Shown here piece after piece: positions 7,281 through 10,468 of a stretch of 10,468 nucleotides of DNA. Origin of the DNA: Bacteroidales bacterium (lineage in GTDB: Bacteria; Bacteroidota; Bacteroidia; Bacteroidales; UBA7960). The notes beneath the pieces are model-generated. The model saw nothing but the letters and a program-made list of their open reading frames with translations, was not told the origin of the DNA and did not search any database. The first letter of the stretch is position 1. Every line of letters starts with the position of its first letter. A program made the translations under genes and the position numbers. The stretch spans positions 1 to 10,468 of the forward strand of contig PWND01000060.1 of NCBI GenBank assembly GCA_003557965.1. Reading direction: 5' to 3'.

Positions 7281-8288
7281 ATGCCTGTAATGAAGTACCA
7301 GGATATTATGAATGACCTGAAAAACAAGGTTTACTATCCCGTATATTTTTTAATGGGAGAGGAGCCTTACTTTATTGACAATATTGCAAAATATATTGAA
7401 CAGAATGTGTTAAGCGAATCTGAAAAGGATTTTAATTTTACTTATTTATACGGCAGAGATACTGATGAGCAAACTATAATCAATTATGCAAAAAGGTATC
7501 CCATGATGGCAAATCATCATGTAGTAATGGTAAAAGAAGCACATAACCTTAACAATATTGAAAATCTCGCACCCTATATTGAAAATCCCCAAAAAACTAC
7601 ATTATTAGTGCTTTTATATAAATATAAAACCGTTGATAAGCGAAAGAAATTTGCAAAAGTTTTGCAACAAAATGGTGTATTATTCGAAAGCGCAAAAATT
7701 TATGATAACAAAATTACAGAATGGATTTCTGAATATGTTAAAAGCCAGGGCTACAGAATCGAACCTAAAGGCCTGCAAGTGCTGGGTGATTACCTGGGAA
7801 CAGACTTGAGTAAGATTGTAAATGAAGTAGGAAAGCTTTTTATTAATATTTCAAAAGGAAGCGAAATTACGGTTAAGGATATTGAGGACAATATTGGAAT
7901 TAGCAAAGATTATAATGTTTTTGAGCTGCAAAAAGCATTAGGCACAAAAAACTCATATAAAGCTTTTCAAATTGTGAAGTATTTTGAAGATAATCCCAAA
8001 TCGAATCCCAATGTGATGATTTTGGCTATTCTTTATACATTTTTTTCTAAACTTTTAATATTTCACCAACTTAAAGATAAAACACGCAACAATGTAGCCG
8101 CAGAATTGTCAATTAACCCGTTCTTTGTTCAAGATTTTTCAAACGCTGCAAAAAAATACCCCATTACTAAGCTTATTGATATTTTTGAGTTACTAAAAGA
8201 GTATGATTTAAAATCGAAAGGTGTAAATAACCTTAACATAATAGATGCCCAATTATTAAAAGAATTAGTATATAAAATTTTGAAATAA
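7281..8288 (+). CDS. holA: DNA polymerase III delta subunit
   Basis: The 335-residue delta subunit of the clamp loader opens the beta sliding clamp and takes part in loading it onto primed DNA. The N-terminal AAA+-like domain starts with YYPVYFLMGEEPYFID (18-33), typical of HolA, where the Walker A loop is degenerate. ILLVLLY-type and FESAKIYDNKITEWI stretches follow, then a helical lid and collar domain containing DLSKIVNEVGKLFI and YNVFELQKALG. The length is normal for the family. Met1 and Met4 are both possible starts; ATG 7281 is chosen because it lies 15 bp after amn and leaves a normal N-terminus. The stop codon shares its last A with the ATG of the EVE relic downstream (TAATG), implying that an intact EVE gene was once translationally coupled to holA. 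Confidence 0.92.
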   Translation: MPVMKYQDIMNDLKNKVYYPVYFLMGEEPYFIDNIAKYIEQNVLSESEKDFNFTYLYGRDTDEQTIINYAKRYPMMANHHVVMVKEAHNLNNIENLAPYIENPQKTTLLVLLYKYKTVDKRKKFAKVLQQNGVLFESAKIYDNKITEWISEYVKSQGYRIEPKGLQVLGDYLGTDLSKIVNEVGKLFINISKGSEITVKDIEDNIGISKDYNVFELQKALGTKNSYKAFQIVKYFEDNPKSNPNVMILAILYTFFSKLLIFHQLKDKTRNNVAAELSINPFFVQDFSNAAKKYPITKLIDIFELLKEYDLKSKGVNNLNIIDAQLLKELVYKILK

Positions 8289-8395
8289 TGAATTACTGGC
8301 TGGTAGATATTTCTTTAGTTAAACAAGCCAGACTTTCTGTGATGCCATTAAAAAAAGAGGAATTTGACATTATAACAGGCCTTGGAAATCAATAA
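8288..8395 (+). pseudogene. EVE-domain protein gene with a large internal in-frame deletion
   Basis: This 35-codon frame starts at ATG 8288, overlapping the holA stop by one base. It encodes MNYWLV, the standard first residues of EVE-domain proteins (usual continuation K-S-E-P), joined directly to DISLVKQARLSVMPLKKEEF and then DIITGLG, which is the standard C-terminal end of the same family (LVRQ-RLSVMP---EE). Full-length EVE proteins are roughly 130-160 residues, so about 100 or more residues of the PUA-like fold are missing while start, stop and frame are kept. EVE domains are thought to recognise modified bases in nucleic acids; this remnant cannot fold into one. The call rests on two recognisable ends in the right order. 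A genuine 35-residue peptide gene or an assembly collapse are the alternatives. Confidence 0.75.
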
Positions 8396-8409
8396 TTGTA
8401 AATTTGTAT

Positions 8410-8949
8410 ATGAATTACCTGGACATAATTATTGCAATACCAATTTTGTATGGAGCTTTTAAAGGTTTTCAAAAAGGGTTTATTATTGAAGCAGCTTCTC
8501 TTGCCAGCCTTATAGTAGGGGTTTTTATCGCAATAATTGTATCAGATACCATAGGTCAAATTGCAGTTGCTGTAATAGACTGGAATCCGTTAATTGTGAA
8601 AATCATAGCTTTTATTATCGCTTTTATTTTAGTAGTGATGATTGTGTTTTTGTTTGCAAAGTCACTGGAAAAAATTATTAAAATTGCAGGGCTTAATATT
8701 TTTAACAGGTTAGCCGGACTTGCAGCAGGAATTATTAAAATGGCGTTTTTTATCAGCTTAATTCTTATTGTTATCAACAGTATAGGGGTAGCTTCGGACT
8801 CACAGTATGTATCAGAAGAAAAAAGAGAAAAAAGTATTCTTTACAACAGGGTTGAAAATTTTGCTCATCATATAATCCCAAATAAAGACTTTTTACAAAA
8901 ACATAACATTTTTTCAAACAACTACACAGAAGACAGTTGCAACAACTAA
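8410..8949 (+). CDS. CvpA-family inner-membrane protein
   Basis: A 179-residue membrane protein with four predicted helices (about 3-20, 24-46, 59-83 and 104-126), then a polar tail of about 50 residues. Family features are Asp5 early in helix 1, the G-x2-KG-x3-G spacing (GAFKGFQKG at 15-23) and NRLAGLAAGIIK (99-110) opening helix 4. CvpA was first linked to colicin V production in E. coli and has since been tied to envelope stress and bile tolerance; its molecular activity is not settled. A TTG six bases upstream (8404) could extend the frame by two residues, but ATG 8410 is preferred because MNYLDI matches typical family starts. The gene is in line with amn-holA and probably shares their transcript. 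It ends 6 bp from the convergent aminotransferase. Confidence 0.87.
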   Translation: MNYLDIIIAIPILYGAFKGFQKGFIIEAASLASLIVGVFIAIIVSDTIGQIAVAVIDWNPLIVKIIAFIIAFILVVMIVFLFAKSLEKIIKIAGLNIFNRLAGLAAGIIKMAFFISLILIVINSIGVASDSQYVSEEKREKSILYNRVENFAHHIIPNKDFLQKHNIFSNNYTEDSCNN

Positions 8950-8955
8950 AACTTA

Positions 8956-9801
8956 TTACTTGCCACTGCTGCTAAGCCTGTCATTTATATAGCGCTCAAT
9001 TTCTTCGTTGAAGCTTTGTTGAATTTTCCGCATTATCTTATTGTCAACGCAATATTCCAGTTCATTGATTCTCTTAACAGGCAACACCTTTCTGGAAGTC
9101 CCGCTAATAAAAACAGCATCGAATTTTTCTATTTCATCGGCTGATATTTTTGATTCAATAACCTGGTAATTGATATTTTTGCAAATTTTAATGATGTTTT
9201 TCCTCGTTACACCCGGCAAAACATCAGTTAATGGAGGTGTTAAAACTTTATCATTCAAAACAAAAAACACATTAGACCTGCTGCCTTCTGTTATCTGGCC
9301 TTGCTTATTTATTAATAAGATCTCATAACAGTTTTGCAATTCTTTAATTTTATTCGCTTTTTTTCTTAACTCCGTTACCATAACTTTTGCGTTGGGATTT
9401 ATCCTTATTCCGTTAAATAAACGAACATCTACTCCGTTTATATAGTCTTCTTTGGTAGGGTATTCATGAGGAGTGAGATACATTAAAAACTTCCAGTTTT
9501 CTTCATTGCCGGGTTTATATGTGTAGGTAATTTTAATATTTCCAAATGTAAAGTCGTTTATTTGAATTAAAGTTTCAATTTGCTTTATTATATCATTAAA
9601 TGGATAAGGGATAGATGTGCTTTTAAGAGAAAAAGTTTGTATAAGCCTCTCTATGTGGTCTTCAACAAATAAAGGAACACCATTGATTACCCTGATAACT
9701 TCATAGATATATTCATCAAGTTGGTAAAACTCTTTATTAAAGCAATCAACCGGCAGGGCCTGTGCATTGTTAATGTAGTATTTCCCTTTGCAAATTTCCA
9801 T
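8956..9801 (-). CDS. Class IV aminotransferase (PLP-dependent; BCAT/ADC lyase/D-amino acid type)
   Basis: A 281-residue fold-type IV PLP enzyme. Motifs in order are DHIERL at 48-53 (family HxxRL), the K-x-x-N motif at 147-150 in which Lys147 is the likely Schiff-base lysine, ITEGSRSNVFF at 170-180 with Glu172 expected to contact the PLP ring nitrogen, TPPLTDVLPGVTR at 188-200 for cofactor phosphate binding, and FISGTSRKVLPV at 231-242. The length is normal for the family. The sequence does not settle whether it is a branched-chain aminotransferase, an aminodeoxychorismate lyase for folate, or a D-amino acid transaminase; no neighbour from any of these pathways is present. It is convergent with the CvpA gene. 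Its promoter region holds TATCTTTG 16 bases before the ATG, beside a 14-bp palindrome. Confidence 0.88.
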   Translation of the reverse strand: MEICKGKYYINNAQALPVDCFNKEFYQLDEYIYEVIRVINGVPLFVEDHIERLIQTFSLKSTSIPYPFNDIIKQIETLIQINDFTFGNIKITYTYKPGNEENWKFLMYLTPHEYPTKEDYINGVDVRLFNGIRINPNAKVMVTELRKKANKIKELQNCYEILLINKQGQITEGSRSNVFFVLNDKVLTPPLTDVLPGVTRKNIIKICKNINYQVIESKISADEIEKFDAVFISGTSRKVLPVKRINELEYCVDNKIMRKIQQSFNEEIERYINDRLSSSGK

Positions 9802-9817
9802 TGGCTATCAAAAATAC

Positions 9818-9825
9818 CAAAGATA
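9818..9825 (-). promoter_or_regulatory. Candidate -7 box (TATCTTTG) for the class IV aminotransferase
   Basis: The minus strand carries TATCTTTG ending 16 bases before the ATG at 9801, which would give a very short leader. The -33 region is T-rich without an exact TTTG. It is the same octamer as at 1509-1516 and 10292-10299. Confidence 0.5.
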
Positions 9826-9827
9826 TG

Positions 9828-9841
9828 AAAAGATATCTTTT
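9828..9841. promoter_or_regulatory. 14-bp perfect palindrome beside the aminotransferase -7 box
   Basis: AAAAGATATCTTTT is fully self-complementary and occupies the spacer where a -33/-7 promoter for the aminotransferase would lie. A bound protein there would block the promoter, so it is a candidate operator. It could also be chance in AT-rich DNA; the regulator is unknown. Confidence 0.35.
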
Positions 9842-9948
9842 AAAAAAAATAGAATGAAAGACCTTGTTAGATGGTTGTAAACCTTACTTCAGACACACAA
9901 AAGAGAATAGTACCTTTATACGAACTTTGATTGGTGATTTTGGATGAT

Positions 9949-9984
9949 AAAAAAACCACTTTAAAATTTTTTAAAGTGGTTTTT
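9949..9984 (-). terminator. Strong hairpin terminator after the tRNA genes (works in both directions)
   Basis: AAAAACCACTTTAA (9951-9964) pairs perfectly with TTAAAGTGGTTTTT (9971-9984) around the loop AATTTT, giving 14 pairs with GC in the middle. A run of T flanks it on each strand; on the minus strand seven T (9955-9949) follow the GC core. It lies 26 bases after the tRNA-Arg 3' end, so it most likely ends the tRNA transcript and keeps it out of the aminotransferase promoter. Confidence 0.8.
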
Positions 9985-10010
9985 AAATTATTGGTAATCA
10001 ATGCCTTTTG

Positions 10011-10084
10011 TGATTCCGCCAGGATTCGAACCTGGGACCCACAGCTTAGAAGGCTGTTGCTCTATCCAGCTGAGCTACGGAACC
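10011..10084 (-). tRNA. tRNA-Arg (anticodon UCU)
   Basis: A complete 74-nt cloverleaf on the minus strand. The acceptor stem GGTTCCG pairs with CGGAATC (one G-U pair). It has a D-arm GCTC/GAGC, anticodon stem ACAGC/GCTGT with loop CTTCTAA giving anticodon TCT at 10050-10048, and T-arm CCAGG/CCTGG with TTCGAAT. The discriminator base is A, and CCA is not encoded, as is usual in Bacteroidota. It reads the AGA codon. It lies 11 bases downstream of the tRNA-Pro fragment and is followed by the terminator at 9949-9984. Confidence 0.96.
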
Positions 10085-10095
10085 GATCCTTATTG

Positions 10096-10139
10096 TCGGG
10101 GTGGCAGGATTCGAACCTGCGACCTCCTGCTCCCAAAGC
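10096..10139 (-). pseudogene. 3' half of a tRNA-Pro (UGG) gene, candidate attachment-site remnant
   Basis: The minus strand holds the anticodon loop TTTGGGA (anticodon TGG, 10135-10133), the 3' anticodon strand GCAGG, variable loop AGGTC, T-arm GCAGG-TTCGAAT-CCTGC, acceptor 3' strand CACCCCG and discriminator A. The matching 5' parts are absent: upstream of the loop the sequence reads GCGTTTTTGCGC instead of a strand ending in CCTGC, and no CGGGGTG or D-arm is found up to the window end. The break falls in the 5' strand of the anticodon stem. An intact tRNA-Pro/tRNA-Arg pair was probably split here. Phage-type integrases often recombine at the anticodon loop and leave exactly such a 3' half at the far end of the element. 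Confidence 0.88.
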
Positions 10140-10186
10140 GCAAAAACGCCTTATTCCTAAATATTGCAATTAGTTTTAAAAGTCAG

Positions 10187-10214
10187 TATTTAAAGGCATT
10201 TTAGCTATTTAAAG
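10187..10214. repeat. Two direct copies of TATTTAAAG, 19 bp apart start to start
   Basis: TATTTAAAG occurs at 10187-10195 and 10206-10214 with a 10-base spacer, in the gene-free stretch 10140-10329 just beyond the tRNA-Pro fragment. If that fragment is an att core, these could be arm-type integrase binding sites. Nothing else but the promoter box at 10292 is seen in this 190-bp stretch. Confidence 0.4.
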
Positions 10215-10291
10215 AGCGTCATATTATTTCTTATACAGTCAAAAAAACCTACTTCTATGCGCAAATTTTTTACAGCGAAAAAATAACGGGG

Positions 10292-10299
10292 CAAAGATA
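10292..10299 (-). promoter_or_regulatory. Candidate -7 box (TATCTTTG) directed toward the tRNA genes
   Basis: The minus strand reads TATCTTTGCCCCG, a good Bacteroidota -7 element, about 150 bases before the tRNA-Pro fragment and pointing at it. No exact -33 TTTG is found. With the tRNA-Pro 5' half gone, this is the only visible candidate to drive the intact tRNA-Arg. Confidence 0.45.
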
Positions 10300-10329
10300 T
10301 AAAAACTATGGAAAATATTTACATAAATT

Positions 10330-10468
10330 TTAATTTAGATACAAGAAGAAAAGAGAAGCCTGAGCAATTATTGCATAAAAGGCTGCATAATAAAGTCTGT
10401 TAATAGCAGAGTTCCACCGATGTTTTTCAGCCAAAAGTTTAGCGTCTTCAAAAGTTTCCTTGGCTCTC
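10330..10468 (-). pseudogene. HEPN-domain gene, truncated at the 3' end (5' end outside the window)
   Basis: The minus-strand frame enters from the right edge and ends at TAA 10332-10330 after 45 visible codons. It reads AKETFEDAKLLAEKHRW, then NSAINRLYYAAFYAIIAQ, which matches helices 1-2 of HEPN proteins (N-R-x-YYA-x-F-x-A). It then runs into ASLFFLYLN and stops. HEPN proteins of this type normally continue for some 70 more residues with a further helical bundle, and no continuation is found in the other frames up to about 10300. The protein thus appears to lack its C-terminal half. HEPN proteins are often paired with an MNT nucleotidyltransferase as a toxin-antitoxin module; a partner would lie outside, to the right. 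The HEPN call is fairly sure; truncation versus a divergent end is less so. Confidence 0.72.

Noticed and set aside
8399..8406. TAAATTTG box just before the CvpA start
   Set aside because: It ends three bases before the ATG, so transcription would start at or inside the start codon, and no -33 box is at the right distance. Read-through from amn-holA is simpler.
8404..8409. TTG start extending CvpA by two residues
   Set aside because: ATG 8410 gives the usual family N-terminus and is the more common start codon.
8556..8777. 73-codon minus-strand frame
   Set aside because: It is antisense to the hydrophobic CvpA gene; membrane codons on one strand often open the other.
8935..8947. AGTTG-CAA-CAACT hairpin between the convergent CvpA and aminotransferase genes
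   Set aside because: Only five pairs and no T-run on either strand, so a terminator cannot be supported.
9931..10204. Two overlapping plus-strand frames of 67 and 80 codons with phrases such as DSNLRPPAPKA and GFEPGTHSLEG
   Set aside because: They are translations of the antisense strand of the tRNA-Arg and tRNA-Pro sequences, a well-known source of false proteins.
10096..10468. tRNA-Pro interrupted by an intron rather than truncated
   Set aside because: No 5' exon (CGGGGTG with a D-arm and a CCTGC strand) occurs up to the window end, and no group I core is recognisable. It cannot be fully excluded without sequence to the right.

Overview
The window looks like chromosomal DNA from a member of the Bacteroidota. 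It is AT-rich by eye and Shine-Dalgarno sequences are not obvious before the starts. Several genes are preceded by TAnnTTTG boxes, the usual -7 element of that phylum. The secreted subtilase ends in a type IX secretion (Por) sorting domain, and the small AMP nucleosidase and the delta subunit have a Bacteroidota character. Most genes are housekeeping or common in the phylum. The unusual material is three broken genes.

Left part (1-6295), all on the minus strand. In transcription order there is a small PD-(D/E)XK protein (HsdR N-terminal-like), a weak terminator, a 945-residue secreted S8 protease, a DUF4010/MgtC-like membrane protein 26 bp behind it, and an incomplete single-anchor protein that leaves the window at base 1. 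This last frame is open for all 486 codons between its ATG and the edge, so it is easily missed.

Middle part (6296-8949). After a divergent intergenic region, the plus strand carries AMP nucleosidase, the DNA polymerase III delta subunit (holA), a 35-codon relic of an EVE-domain gene that starts on the last base of the holA stop codon, and a CvpA-family membrane protein. A convergent minus-strand class IV aminotransferase (PLP enzyme) ends 6 bp from the CvpA stop.

Right part (9802-10468), minus strand. There is a strong hairpin terminator, an intact tRNA-Arg(UCU), only the 3' half of a tRNA-Pro(UGG) from the anticodon loop onward, about 190 bp without genes that holds a good TATCTTTG box and two copies of a 9-bp repeat, and a prematurely ending HEPN-domain frame that enters from the right edge. 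A tRNA 3'-half beside a broken toxin-type gene is what the far end (attR) of a tRNA-targeting integrative element usually looks like. If so, position about 10140 is a chromosome/element junction and the element lies to the right, outside the window.

No complete novel system is visible. The points most worth checking are the tRNA-Pro half, the internally deleted EVE gene, the truncated HEPN gene, and the protease/DUF4010 pair.
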